Source: Streptomyces sp. NBC_00510 (GTDB taxonomy: Bacteria > Actinomycetota > Actinomycetes > Streptomycetales > Streptomycetaceae). From it: DNA of 64,000 nucleotides. Shown piece by piece: positions 45,601-54,979 of this stretch. The DNA lies in NCBI GenBank assembly GCA_036013505.1, contig CP107851.1, positions 9,348,001 through 9,412,000 on the forward strand, in the 5' to 3' direction. A model generated the notes under the pieces. It was not told the DNA's origin, did no database searches, and worked only from the letters and a program-made list of their open reading frames with translations. The stretch's first letter is position 1; each line of letters starts with the position of its first letter. The translations under genes and the position numbers were made by a program.

Positions 45601-45719
45601 AGGGCCGCGTCCGCGGAGGACGTCCCCCCGGACTGTCCGTCAAAAGCGGAAGAATGAACCCTTTCATCCCCTTGTACGGTGGTTCGTGTACGAGTATCGG
45701 GATACCGCGAGGGCGGACC

Positions 45720-48473
45720 ATGGCGACACGGATCCCCTCCCTGATCGGCAGACAGGCCGAGACCGAGGCGATTGACGCCCTCCTGCGCCCCGCGGACGGC
45801 CGCGGCGGCGCCCTGGTGCTGCGCGGCGAGGTGGGGATCGGCAAGACGACGCTGCTGGCGCTCGCCCAGGAACGGGCGGCGGAGCAGGGACGGCGGGTGC
45901 TCGGCCTGGCCGGCGTGCAGTCCGAGTCCCACCTGCCGTTCGCCGGACTCCACCAACTGCTGCGCCCGGTGCTCCCGGAGACCGGCCGCCTCCCGGAGCC
46001 CCAGCGCGAGACGCTGCTGGCCGCGGTCGGCCTCCACGACGTGGGCCGCCCCGAGCCCTTCCGCATCGCCCTCGCCGTGCTCGACCTCCTCGCCGAGTGC
46101 GCCTCCGACCGCCCGCTGCTCCTGCTCGTCGACGACCTCCAGTGGCTCGACCGGTCCACCAGCGACCTGCTCGCCTTCGTCTCCCGACGGCTGTCCTCGG
46201 ACCCCGTGGTGCTGCTGGCCGCCGCCACCCAGGGCGAGACGGAGGCGCCCGCATGGGAAGGCGTCGAGGAGATGCCGGTCGGCCGGCTCGACGCCGACCA
46301 CGCCGCGCGGCTGCTGGACGCCGGCGCGCCGGCACTCGCGCCCTTCGTCCGCGCACGGTTGCTGGAGGAGGCCGACGGCAATCCACTGGCCCTCGTCGAA
46401 CTCCCCCTGGCGGCCGAGGGCCTGGAATCCGTCGCGGTCATCCCCCGCTGGCTCCCGCTGACCGTCAATCTGCAGCGCGCGTTCGAGACCCGGATCCTGG
46501 AACTCCCGGACGCCACGCGCACCCTGCTGCTCGCCGCCGCGCTCGACGCCGAGGCGGCGACGGGTGACGTCCTGACCGCGGCCGGCGCCGTGTCCGGGGC
46601 CCCCGTCACCGTCGACGGACTCGTGCCCGCGGTGGACGCGGGTCTCGTCCGTGTCGACCGGCACGCCGTGCGCTTCCGGCACCCCCTGGTCCGCTCCGCG
46701 ATCCACCAGGCCGCGTCCGTCACGCAGCGCAACGCCGTGCACGCCGCGCTCGCGGCGGTCCACACCGGCCGTCCCGACCTCGGCATCTGGCACTTGGCGG
46801 CCTCCACCCTTCCCCCGGACGGGGCCGTCGCGCGGGGACTGGAGCGGTGCGGCGACCACGCGCTGCGACGCGGCGCCGTCGTCGCCGCCGTGCACGCCTT
46901 CGAGCACGCCGCCGCCTTCACCTCCGACGGCGGCCGACAGGTCGACCTCATGCTGCGCAGCGCGGAGCTGGCCGTCGGCCTCGGCCGACGCGACCTCGTC
47001 CGTCGCCTGGTGCGCACCATCGAGCGGCTGGAGCTGACCGGCAAGGACACGGCCCGCCTGCTGTGGATCTCCGAGTCGCTCACCGTCTGCGGGGGCCGGG
47101 AGCCGGTCGCCGTCCGGACGCTGCTCCGTACGGCCGAACGCATGCGCGCCGACGGCGAGACGGCCCTGTCGGTCCGGCTGACGAGCGCCGCTGCCGCCCA
47201 CCTCTACCGCGGGAACGGGGAGTCCGCGCTCCACGGGGAGGTCCTGCGCACCGCCGACCGGCTGGCCGCCGAGCGGGACGGCCGGTGCGACACCGGGGGC
47301 GCCGCCATGGTGCTGATCGCCGCGCAGGCCGCGCCGGTGGAGCGCGCCTCCTCGGTGCTCGAAGCGGCCCGCGCCGTGGCCCGGCGGACGGACGACGCCG
47401 CGGCGCTGCACACGACGGCCCGCGCGCTGTGGTGCGTCGGCGCGCCCGAACGCGCGGACCCCTTCCTCACCGCGGCCGTCGAACGGCTCAGGCACCAGGG
47501 GCGGCTGGCACCGCTGGCGGAGGCGCTGGCCCTGCGCGCCTCGGGACGCGCGGCCACGGGCCGTTGCGATCCGGCGCGGCTGGACGCCGACGAGGCCCGC
47601 AGGCTCGCCCGGGAGACCGGTCAGCCCGAATGGGAGGCGACGGCGCTCGCCGTGCTCGGCTGCCTCGCCGCCCTGCGCGACGACGCGGCGGCCGCCCACC
47701 GGCTGATCGGGCAGGCCCGGGCCATCGCCGTCCGGCTGAACTCCCCCTTGCTGCACGCGACGGTGCGCATGGCGCGCGGGACGGCACTGTCCTGCAGCGG
47801 GGACCACGTGCAGGCGTACGCCCAGTTGCGCCGGCTGACCGACCCGGCCGACGCCGGGCACCACGTGATGACCGCCCTGTGGACCGTGGGCGACCTCGCC
47901 GAGGCGGCCGCGCACTGCGGCGAGAAGGACGACGCGCGAGGGGTCCTGGAGCGGCTCGCGCCGCTGGCCCGCCGGACGCCCGCGGCCCGCGTGCGGCTGG
48001 CCGCGCGCCACGCCCGGGCGGTCCTGGCCGGGGAGGAAGAGGGCGAGGCCGCCTTCGCGTCCGCCCTGGAGGCGGACCTCACGGGCTGGTCGCTGGAGCG
48101 GGCGCGCCTGCGGCTCGCGTACGGCGAGTGGCTGCGCAGACAGCGCCGCGTCCTGGAGTCCCGCGCACCGCTCAGGGCCGCCCGCGACACCTTCGACGAC
48201 CTGGGAGCCGCGGCATGGAGCCGCCGCGCGCGGCAGGAACTGGAGGCCACCGGCGAGACCACCCGTCAGCGGTCGCCCCGGGCAGCCGACCGGCTCACGC
48301 CGCAGGAACTGCAGATCGCGATGCTGGCCGCCGAGGGCCTGTCCAACAAGGAGATCGGCGCACGGCTCTACGTGTCCCACCGGACGGTCAGCACCCACCT
48401 GACGCGGATCTTCCCCAAGCTCGGCGTCACCTCGCGCAGCCAGCTGGCCCGCTTCTTCCCACCGGGGTCCTGA
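45720..48473 (+). CDS. LuxR-family ATP-binding regulator of the LAL class
   Basis: A 917-residue regulator of the MalT/LAL class. The N-terminal NTPase domain has Walker A GEVGIGKTT (Lys42) and Walker B LLLLVDDLQWLD. A long helical, TPR-like middle follows. The C-terminal LuxR HTH is LTPQELQIAMLAAEGLSNKEIGARLYVSHRTVSTHL (in part), at about residues 855-915. Such proteins often activate secondary-metabolite or catabolic genes on binding a ligand. The ATG follows GAGGGCGG. It converges on the GMC oxidoreductase gene. No target can be named. Confidence 0.92.
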   Translation: MATRIPSLIGRQAETEAIDALLRPADGRGGALVLRGEVGIGKTTLLALAQERAAEQGRRVLGLAGVQSESHLPFAGLHQLLRPVLPETGRLPEPQRETLLAAVGLHDVGRPEPFRIALAVLDLLAECASDRPLLLLVDDLQWLDRSTSDLLAFVSRRLSSDPVVLLAAATQGETEAPAWEGVEEMPVGRLDADHAARLLDAGAPALAPFVRARLLEEADGNPLALVELPLAAEGLESVAVIPRWLPLTVNLQRAFETRILELPDATRTLLLAAALDAEAATGDVLTAAGAVSGAPVTVDGLVPAVDAGLVRVDRHAVRFRHPLVRSAIHQAASVTQRNAVHAALAAVHTGRPDLGIWHLAASTLPPDGAVARGLERCGDHALRRGAVVAAVHAFEHAAAFTSDGGRQVDLMLRSAELAVGLGRRDLVRRLVRTIERLELTGKDTARLLWISESLTVCGGREPVAVRTLLRTAERMRADGETALSVRLTSAAAAHLYRGNGESALHGEVLRTADRLAAERDGRCDTGGAAMVLIAAQAAPVERASSVLEAARAVARRTDDAAALHTTARALWCVGAPERADPFLTAAVERLRHQGRLAPLAEALALRASGRAATGRCDPARLDADEARRLARETGQPEWEATALAVLGCLAALRDDAAAAHRLIGQARAIAVRLNSPLLHATVRMARGTALSCSGDHVQAYAQLRRLTDPADAGHHVMTALWTVGDLAEAAAHCGEKDDARGVLERLAPLARRTPAARVRLAARHARAVLAGEEEGEAAFASALEADLTGWSLERARLRLAYGEWLRRQRRVLESRAPLRAARDTFDDLGAAAWSRRARQELEATGETTRQRSPRAADRLTPQELQIAMLAAEGLSNKEIGARLYVSHRTVSTHLTRIFPKLGVTSRSQLARFFPPGS

Positions 48474-48491
48474 AGCCGGACGGGGCACCGG

Positions 48492-50036
48492 TCACGCGGC
48501 GGCCCGCCCGGTCAGGCCGTCGCCCCCCTCGCCCCTGATGAGGTCGGCCGCCCGTTCCGCGACGGCCAGCACGGTCGCGTTGGGGTGCGCGGACACCGCG
48601 GACGGCATCACCGACGCGTCGGCGACCCGCAGCCCGGACACCCCGTTCACCCGCAGCTCGGGGTCGACGACGGCATGGTCGTCGGACCCCATGCGGCAGG
48701 TGCCCCCCGGGTGGTAGAAACTGCCGACGCTGCGCCGTACGTAGTCCTCCAGGAGTCCGTGGCTGAACGCGGCGGGCCCCGGCAGGACCTCCTCCTTCCG
48801 CCATACCTTCAGCACCTGCTCGCTGCCGATCTCCTGGGCCATGCGCACCCCCCTGATCAGGCTCTCCACGTCGGAACGCGCGGACAGGAAGTTCGGGTCG
48901 ACCAGCGGCGCGGAGCGCGGGTCGGCCCCGGCCAGCCGGACCGAGCCCCGGCTGCGGGGCGTCATCAGGCCCACCACGAAGCTGTAGCCGTTCTCCGCGC
49001 CCTCCAGCGGCGGCGGCACGTACGGCGCGCACAGGAACAGCACCTGGATGTCGGGGGCGGTGTCGGCATGGGTGCTGCACAGGGCCGCGGCGGCGTCGAA
49101 CGCGGGGCCCGTCGGCGTGGGCACCGTCCGGGCCGCGGAGAAGTTGACGACCGTGACGGGGTGGTCGTGCAGATTGCTCCCGACCTCGCGGAGGTCCGCC
49201 TCCACGCCGATGCCGTGGGACCGCAGCTCGTCGGGCGGCCCGACGCCCGAGAGCATGAGCAGGTGCGGCGAGCCGACCGCGCCGGCGGTGAGGACGACCT
49301 CCAGGTTGGCCTCGGCCCGTTCGAGCACCCCGTCACGGCTGTACTCCACGCCCGTGCACCGCCCGTGGTGCAGCAGGAGCCGGTGGACCTGCGCCCCGGT
49401 GACCACGGTCAGGCCCGGCCGGTGCAGCACCGGCCGCAGGTAGGCGTCGGCGGCGCTCTGCCGGGCCCCGTCGACGATGTTCAGGTCCAGCCACCCGCCG
49501 CCCTGCTGGTGGCGGCCGTTGAGGTCGGTGCTGATGGGGTGACCCGCCGCCTGAACGGCGCTGAGGCACGCGGGGGACAGCGGGTGGACCCGGTGCGGCG
49601 GCGCGACCCGCATGGGGCCCTCGGTGCCGCGGAACTCCGGGTCGCGCCCCGCCGCCCGCTCGCTGCGGCGCAGGTAGGGCAGCAGGGTGCCGAAGTTCCA
49701 GCCGGTCGCGCCGGCCTTCTCCCACGCGTCGTAGCCGGCCCGGTGCCCCCGCAGGTGGACCATGGCGTTGATGCTGCTCGATCCGCCCAGCGCCTTCCCG
49801 CGCGGATAGGGCAGCACGGCGCTGCCGGCCCCGCGCTGCGCCACGGTCCGGTCGCCCCAGTCCATCCCGCTGCCGATCAACCGCATCCACCGCGGCGGCG
49901 CGGCCGAGCGCTTCGCCGCCCGGGCCGGCCCCGCCTCGAGGAGCAGCACCCGGGCCCGCCCGTCCTCCGAGAGCCGCGCGGCGAGCACGCACCCCGCGGT
50001 CCCGCCACCGACGACGATGTAGTCGTATGCCGTCAT
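48492..50036 (-). CDS. GMC-family FAD oxidoreductase (choline dehydrogenase-like)
   Basis: A 514-residue flavoenzyme. The FAD-binding motif is VVGGGTAGCVLAARL at the N-terminus. The two GMC signatures are PRGKALGGSSSINAM (about residue 85) and GAVGSPHLLMLSGVG (about 260). The C-terminal catalytic His region is SFYHPGGTCRMG, followed by VSAHPNATVLAVAERA. The family oxidises primary alcohols, choline or sugars to aldehydes or lactones; the substrate is not determined. The ATG at 50036 has GGAGG six bases before it. It is divergent from the GAF/SpoIIE phosphatase gene. Confidence 0.9.
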   Translation of the reverse strand: MTAYDYIVVGGGTAGCVLAARLSEDGRARVLLLEAGPARAAKRSAAPPRWMRLIGSGMDWGDRTVAQRGAGSAVLPYPRGKALGGSSSINAMVHLRGHRAGYDAWEKAGATGWNFGTLLPYLRRSERAAGRDPEFRGTEGPMRVAPPHRVHPLSPACLSAVQAAGHPISTDLNGRHQQGGGWLDLNIVDGARQSAADAYLRPVLHRPGLTVVTGAQVHRLLLHHGRCTGVEYSRDGVLERAEANLEVVLTAGAVGSPHLLMLSGVGPPDELRSHGIGVEADLREVGSNLHDHPVTVVNFSAARTVPTPTGPAFDAAAALCSTHADTAPDIQVLFLCAPYVPPPLEGAENGYSFVVGLMTPRSRGSVRLAGADPRSAPLVDPNFLSARSDVESLIRGVRMAQEIGSEQVLKVWRKEEVLPGPAAFSHGLLEDYVRRSVGSFYHPGGTCRMGSDDHAVVDPELRVNGVSGLRVADASVMPSAVSAHPNATVLAVAERAADLIRGEGGDGLTGRAAA

Positions 50037-50349
50037 CCCAGACCTCCGAGTCGACCCGTCCGCGGTCGCCCGGCCCCCGGCCGCGGACACAGCAAAAACT
50101 AGGGCGAAAGCCGCCGAAAGGCGTCCGTCAAGCTACGTAACGGCGGTCCGCCGCGCGCCCGGCCATGCGTACCGCCGTACGTCATCGCCGCGCCCGGCGC
50201 CCCGGTCACGGCCCATGCGTGACGGAAGGTGTCCGTTACGTCACCTATAGGTGGTATGCGTACGATGGGAAAGGTTCGAGGCGGGGGCCACCCGGCCCGG
50301 GCGAGGTCGCCGGAACCCCGGACCCGCCGACGGGCGGCGAGGAGCAAGG
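50037..50349. promoter_or_regulatory. Divergent promoter region with mirrored ACGTAACGG sites
   Basis: The 313-base gap has no gene. ACGTAACGG at 50135-50143 is matched by its inverse CCGTTACGT at 50233-50241, one near each divergent gene. Next to the second is the perfect palindrome ACCTATAGGT at 50243-50252. The layout suggests one regulator acting on both the GMC oxidoreductase and GAF/SpoIIE genes. Confidence 0.5.
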
Positions 50350-51705
50350 GTGACGGTTCAGGACAGGGATCGGCGCAGTCGCCGGATGCTGGCGGGCCTG
50401 CTGGCCGAAAGCCACTTGATGGCCCTGGAACAGTTGCCGGCGAAGGTGGCCGAGCACGCGGAACCCGCCGGCCTCGCCCACGTCACGATCTACCTCTCCG
50501 ACCTCCAGCGCCATGTGCTGCGCAACCTCGCCGAGGAGGGGGCGGGCGAGTGCGGCCACCGCAACCACAGCTCAGAGTTGCGGATCGAGGGCACGGTGCC
50601 CGGCCGCGCCTTCCAGTACGGCCGGCTGCTCCCCGCTGTCTCCGCGTGCCCCGGCAAGTGCCGCTGGTGGGCACCCCTGCTGGGCGGTTCCGAGCGGCTG
50701 GGCCTGCTCCGCGTCACCACCGAGGGGGACGACGACCGCACCCGCGAGGACGTGCAGTCGCTGGCCGACGCGGTGGCGCTCATCGTCACCGCCAAGCGCG
50801 ACTACAGCGACGCGTACGCCCGCACGGTGCGCACCGAGACCATGAACGTGGCCGCCGAGATGCAGTGGCGCCTGCTGCCACCCCGTTCGTACTCGGACGG
50901 CCGGGTCGTCATCTCCGCGGCGCTGGAACCCGCCTACCGGGTCGGAGGCGACGCCTTCGACTACGCGCTCGACGGCCCGCTGGTCCATCTGTCGATCTTC
51001 GACGCGATGGGGCACGACACGGCGGCCGGCCTGACCGCGAGCCTCGCCATGGGCGCGAGCCGCAACGCCCGCCGCCGCCACGCGGAACTGGTCGAGGTCA
51101 CCGAGGAGATCGAGAAGGTGCTGGTCGAGCAGTTCGAGGGGACGCGCTACGCCACCGGCGTCGTCGCCCGGCTCGACACGGGCACCGGTCTTTTCGAATG
51201 GGTCAACCGCGGCCACCACCCGCCGATCCTCATCCGGGGCGGGCGCTGGGTCGCCGAACTCGCCTGCTCGCCCGGCGACCCCATGGGCCTGGGACTGGGC
51301 GTGGCACCGCAGGTGTGCCGTGAGCAACTGGAGCCGGGCGACCGCCTCGTGTTCTACACCGACGGCATCCCGGAGGCCCGTACCACCACCGGCGGGGAGT
51401 TCGGGCTCTCCGGATTCCTGGACTTCCTCATCCGCCACCACGCCGACCGGTTGCCCCTCCCCGAGACCCTGTGCCGTCTCATGCGCCGGGTCTCGGACCA
51501 CCAGGTCGGCGAATTCCAGGACGACGCGACCGTGCTGTTCTGCGCATGGCTGGGCTGCTCCCCGGACAGCACCGAACGGGCGGCGGCCGTCGCCGGGGTA
51601 CCGCTGCCGTTGCGCCCGACGGACGGAGCCCCGGACCCGGTCCCCGCGATCGGCGGTGAACTCCCCGGACCCGCCGACGTCATGGCGCAGGACCGGCGCT
51701 CCTGA
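50350..51705 (+). CDS. GAF-like sensor linked to SpoIIE-type serine phosphatase
   Basis: A 451-residue soluble protein. Residues 20-180 look like a GAF-type sensor (VTIYLSDLQRHVLRNLAEE, ADAVALIVTAKRDYSDAY). The SpoIIE phosphatase domain follows (about 200-410): MQWRLLPPRSYSDG, YRVGGDAFDYAL, LSIFDAMGHDTAAGL, NRGHHPPIL and LVFYTDGIPEAR. It probably dephosphorylates a STAS-type anti-anti-sigma factor in response to a signal. The GTG at 50350 follows GGAG. The SsgA-like gene lies 151 bases downstream in the same direction, so a link with sporulation is possible but not shown. Confidence 0.9.
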   Translation: MTVQDRDRRSRRMLAGLLAESHLMALEQLPAKVAEHAEPAGLAHVTIYLSDLQRHVLRNLAEEGAGECGHRNHSSELRIEGTVPGRAFQYGRLLPAVSACPGKCRWWAPLLGGSERLGLLRVTTEGDDDRTREDVQSLADAVALIVTAKRDYSDAYARTVRTETMNVAAEMQWRLLPPRSYSDGRVVISAALEPAYRVGGDAFDYALDGPLVHLSIFDAMGHDTAAGLTASLAMGASRNARRRHAELVEVTEEIEKVLVEQFEGTRYATGVVARLDTGTGLFEWVNRGHHPPILIRGGRWVAELACSPGDPMGLGLGVAPQVCREQLEPGDRLVFYTDGIPEARTTTGGEFGLSGFLDFLIRHHADRLPLPETLCRLMRRVSDHQVGEFQDDATVLFCAWLGCSPDSTERAAAVAGVPLPLRPTDGAPDPVPAIGGELPGPADVMAQDRRS

Positions 51706-51856
51706 CCGGGCACCCCGGAGTCGGTCGTCCAGGGCGAGCCTTCACGAAATCTTTCCCGTCGCCCCGGCCCGGACCATGCGTCACGGGGCAAACGCACGGC
51801 AACGACATGCTGCTGAACGGCGAACGCGGCCGAACCGGGCCCACGAGGGGGCGTCC

Positions 51857-52258
51857 ATGCGAGCACTCACGGAACACCTGTCCCTGCGGCTGATCATCGG
51901 GACCCGGCGGTTCCTCGATCTGTCGGCGGACTGCCGGTACCGTTCCGACGACCCCTACATCGTGCGGATGCGCTTCGGCCACGGCGACGGTGCCGACGAG
52001 GCGGAGTGGGTGCTCTCCCGCGAGCTGCTGTTGGCCGGGCTCGCGGCCTCCGCCGGGGACGGCGACGTGCACGTCGAACCCGGCGACCACGCCCACACCC
52101 TGATCACCCTCGCGGCCCCCGGCGGCACGGCCGTCCTGCAGGTCGCCACAGGTGAACTCGCCCGGTTCCTGGCCGCGACCGCGGAACTCGTCCCGCTCGG
52201 CACCGAGGGCGGCCACATCGACTGGGACGCCTGCATCGCAGGGCTCCTCTCGGCCTGA
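51857..52258 (+). CDS. SsgA-family (SALP) sporulation/cell division regulator
   Basis: A 133-residue protein of the SsgA-like family, unique to sporulating actinomycetes. The core is LRLIIGTRRFLDLSADCRYRSDDPYIVRMRF (in part), then EWVLSRELLLAGL, DVHVEPGDH and a C-terminal LVPLGTEGGHIDWD. SALPs help place septa and cell-wall synthesis proteins during sporulation-specific division. The ATG follows GAGGGGG. It is not SsgB or SsgA by any feature visible here, and it is probably one of the less-studied paralogues. It converges on the SCO6745-family gene. Confidence 0.88.
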   Translation: MRALTEHLSLRLIIGTRRFLDLSADCRYRSDDPYIVRMRFGHGDGADEAEWVLSRELLLAGLAASAGDGDVHVEPGDHAHTLITLAAPGGTAVLQVATGELARFLAATAELVPLGTEGGHIDWDACIAGLLSA

Positions 52259-52266
52259 GGCGTTCC

Positions 52267-53133
52267 TCAGGGAGCGGGCACGCCCATCGGGTTCGGGTAC
52301 GGCAGCGCCCCCGCGCAGGCCCGCGCCGCAGCGGACAGCACGGTGACCAGGCGCTCGACGGCCTCGGGTGCCGAGGCTTCCCAGGGCCGCCCGGCGGCGC
52401 GGTCGGTGGCCTCCTCCAGCGCGCGGTGGGCCTCCCGCCCCGCGGCGGTCGCGGCGCCGTCCGCGCCGAGCAGGCCGAGGGCGGTGAGACGGGCCGCTGC
52501 GCCGGCCCACTGCTCGTCGGTCCACCCGCGGTGCGGCTGCAGTTCCGTACGCGGCAGGTCGATGCCCGTGCGCAGCACCAGCGCCTCGCACCCGTCCAGC
52601 CCGGCCGCGACGAGCGCCGCGACATGACCGTCCCCGCGGTGCTCGCGCAGCAGCGTGGCCTGGTGCCAGAGCGCGTCGACCGGGTCGCCGGGGAAGGGGA
52701 GCGCCGTATTCGCGGCGGCGAGCACCCGCCCCGCGACGTCGAGGCCGGCGACGACCGGAGCCAGCAGGTCCACCGCCTCCGCCACCGCCGTCTCCTGCCC
52801 CGCCAGCAGCCGCCGCAGCGCGGCGCCCGCACCGCGCCGCCGCGCCTCCAAGGCGCGCTCGGGCGGGGCGAGTGCCCACACGCCGGGCAGCGCGCGGGCC
52901 ACCATGGCGGGCGCGAAGCCGAAGAAGGCGGCCACGACGGGCTCCGGGCCCACCGGGCCGAGGGGGGCCGCGCGACCGGCGAAGTAACCGCGCCAGTAAC
53001 CTCGCAGCCCCGCGTCCTCGTACGCGGCGCGTGCCTCGGGCGTGAAGTAGGTGACGGCGTGCACCGGTTCGGCGAGCCGCCACATGCGCCGGGCGGTGAC
53101 GGCGGCCTCCGAGGGCGTCACGATCCGGCTCAC
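52267..53133 (-). CDS. SCO6745-family protein, helix-rich, function unknown
   Basis: A 288-residue protein starting RRMWRLAEPVHAVTYFTPEARAAY, the recognisable start of the SCO6745 family of actinobacteria. Its second half (LQPHRGWTDEQWAGAAARLTALGLLGADG) looks like a winged helix of MarR type. The function is unknown. The GTG at 53133 overlaps the stop of the NAD-oxidoreductase gene (GTGA), so the pair is translated together. Confidence 0.8.
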   Translation of the reverse strand: MSRIVTPSEAAVTARRMWRLAEPVHAVTYFTPEARAAYEDAGLRGYWRGYFAGRAAPLGPVGPEPVVAAFFGFAPAMVARALPGVWALAPPERALEARRRGAGAALRRLLAGQETAVAEAVDLLAPVVAGLDVAGRVLAAANTALPFPGDPVDALWHQATLLREHRGDGHVAALVAAGLDGCEALVLRTGIDLPRTELQPHRGWTDEQWAGAAARLTALGLLGADGAATAAGREAHRALEEATDRAAGRPWEASAPEAVERLVTVLSAAARACAGALPYPNPMGVPAP

Positions 53134-54044
53134 CGGACGCCTCCGCCCCGTACCTCGGCGACCAGGTCGCCGGCGACGTCCGTGCGGGCTTCGATCGCCC
53201 GCAGGACGGCCACCATGTCCGCGCGTCCGTCGCCCTGTTCCACGGTCTCGTCGAAGAGGGCGTGGCAGACGTCCAGCAGCGGCGAGGCCAGGCCGGACGC
53301 GCGGGCCGCCTCGGCGATGAGGCGGTTGTTGTGCAGCACGTCCGCCGCGGCGGCCTGCGCGGAGAAGTCGCGCTCCCTCAGCTTGGGCGCCTTCATCCGC
53401 GACACGGCGCTGGCCATGGGCCCGGCGTCCAGGACGGAGAGGAACTGCCCGGTGTCCAGGCCCTGCCGCTCCGCGAAGTGGAACGCCTCGGTGAGCCCGG
53501 TGACCATCGTGATCAGGAAGAGGTTGACCGAAAGCTTCATCAGCAGCGCGCCGGGCACCGGACCGCAGGCGAAGGACTCCCGGGACATCGGCGCGAGCAG
53601 CGGCCGCACTTCCTCCACCGCCGCGGGATCCCCGGCGAGCATCGCCACGAGCTGCCCCGCCTCGGCGGGCTTGCGGGAGCCGGAGACGGGAGCCTCGACA
53701 TAGCGGCCGCCCGCCGCGCGGACGGCGGCCTCCAGCCCGCGCGAGTACGCGGGCGAGGTGGTGCCCATGTGGACGACGACGTGCCCGGCCACACGCGCGG
53801 CGAAGTCCGGGGTGCCGCGACCGAGGACGGCGTCGACGGCGGCGCCGTCGGCGAGCATCAGAACCACCACGCGGGCCCGGTCGAAGACCTCGCCGGGCCC
53901 GTCCGCGACCTCGGCCCCGGCCGCGCGCAGCGGGGCGCACCGGGCGGCGGTGCGGTTCCAGACCACCAGCGGCGTCCCCGAACCGGCCAGACGGAGCGCC
54001 ATGGGCTGCCCCATGATCCCCAGGCCGATGAATCCCACGTCCAC
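53130..54044 (-). CDS. NAD(P)-dependent beta-hydroxyacid dehydrogenase-like oxidoreductase
   Basis: A 304-residue enzyme of the 3-hydroxyisobutyrate dehydrogenase class. The cofactor motif is VGFIGLGIMGQPMALRLA. The substrate loop is APVSGSRKPAEAGQL, and the catalytic-Lys region reads PGALLMKLSVNLFL. It probably interconverts a beta-hydroxyacid or imine with its oxidised partner; the substrate is unknown. It heads an operon with the SCO6745-family gene. A twin TATGAC palindrome lies upstream, next to a divergent TetR gene. Confidence 0.88.
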   Translation of the reverse strand: MDVGFIGLGIMGQPMALRLAGSGTPLVVWNRTAARCAPLRAAGAEVADGPGEVFDRARVVVLMLADGAAVDAVLGRGTPDFAARVAGHVVVHMGTTSPAYSRGLEAAVRAAGGRYVEAPVSGSRKPAEAGQLVAMLAGDPAAVEEVRPLLAPMSRESFACGPVPGALLMKLSVNLFLITMVTGLTEAFHFAERQGLDTGQFLSVLDAGPMASAVSRMKAPKLRERDFSAQAAAADVLHNNRLIAEAARASGLASPLLDVCHALFDETVEQGDGRADMVAVLRAIEARTDVAGDLVAEVRGGGVR

Positions 54045-54087
54045 TGCCCACCGCCGTCCCGGCCGTCCGACCGCTCGACCCGCGCGT

Positions 54088-54124
54088 TATGACGGCTGTC
54101 ATACACGCTATGACAGCGGTCATA
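54088..54124. promoter_or_regulatory. Twin TetR operators TATGAC-N4-GTCATA
   Basis: TATGAC-GGCT-GTCATA (54088-54103) and TATGAC-AGCG-GTCATA (54109-54124) are perfect inverted repeats set 21 bases apart, two DNA turns. They lie between the divergent NAD-oxidoreductase and TetR genes, close to the oxidoreductase start. Confidence 0.85.
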
Positions 54125-54247
54125 ATAGACCCCGGCGCCGGACGCCGGCCCGCGTGCGCGAACTGCGTCGCCGGGCCGGCGCGCACCGGGGCAGGGCCGC
54201 CACCCCTTGCGCGGGCGGGCAGAAGGGCAGACGGTGGGAGGTCGGCG

Positions 54248-54844
54248 ATGACCGGTTCCGAGCGGGGTCCCCGCGAGCGCATGGTCTTCAGCGCCGCACA
54301 GCTGATCCGCCGCGGCGGCGTCACGGCGACGGGCATGCGCGAGGTCGCCGCCCACGCGCAGGCGCCCCGCGGGTCGCTGCAGTACTACTTCCCTGGCGGC
54401 AAGGAACAGATGGTCAACGAGGCCGTCGGCTGGGCCGGCCGCTACGCCGGCAACCGCGTGGCCCGCTTCCTCGCCGCCCTGCCCGAGCCGACTCCCGGCG
54501 GGCTGTTCACCGCCATGGTCGGCCAGTGGACGGACGAGTTCCTGACCTCCGGCTACGACGCCGGCTGCCCCGTCGCGGCCGCCACGGTCGACTGCGCCGG
54601 GACCTCCGAGGCCACCCGTACCGCGGCGGCCGCCGCCTTCGCGACCTGGACCGGGCCCGTCGCCGGGGCACTGGAGGAGATGGGTGTGCCGGCCGGGCGG
54701 GCGGCGTCGCTGGCGACGCTGATGATCAGCGCCGTCGAGGGCGCCGTCGTCATCGCCAGGGCGGAGCGCGACGTACGCGCCCTGACCACCGTGGCCCGTG
54801 AACTCGGCCCGCTGCTGGACGCCTCCGTGGCACCGGAGCGCTGA
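54248..54844 (+). CDS. TetR-family transcriptional regulator
   Basis: A 198-residue regulator of the LmrA/YxaF-like branch. The HTH contains RGGVTATGMREVAAHAQAPRGSLQYYFPGGKEQM (in part), and the ligand domain contains DAGCPVAAATVDCAG. GGGAGG precedes the ATG, six bases away. The twin palindrome 125 bases upstream is its likely operator and would also repress the divergent NAD-oxidoreductase operon. Confidence 0.92.
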   Translation: MTGSERGPRERMVFSAAQLIRRGGVTATGMREVAAHAQAPRGSLQYYFPGGKEQMVNEAVGWAGRYAGNRVARFLAALPEPTPGGLFTAMVGQWTDEFLTSGYDAGCPVAAATVDCAGTSEATRTAAAAAFATWTGPVAGALEEMGVPAGRAASLATLMISAVEGAVVIARAERDVRALTTVARELGPLLDASVAPER

Positions 54845-54979
54845 GCCGTCTCGACGCGCCGGGACTCCGCCCCGGCACTACGGTTTGACCAACGGCGTAC
54901 TCATCCCGGTCGGGGTCGGGCTTGGGTATGGGCAACCCCGGAACCCTGCGTTCCCCTGGAGCGAGAAGGACTCAGGATC

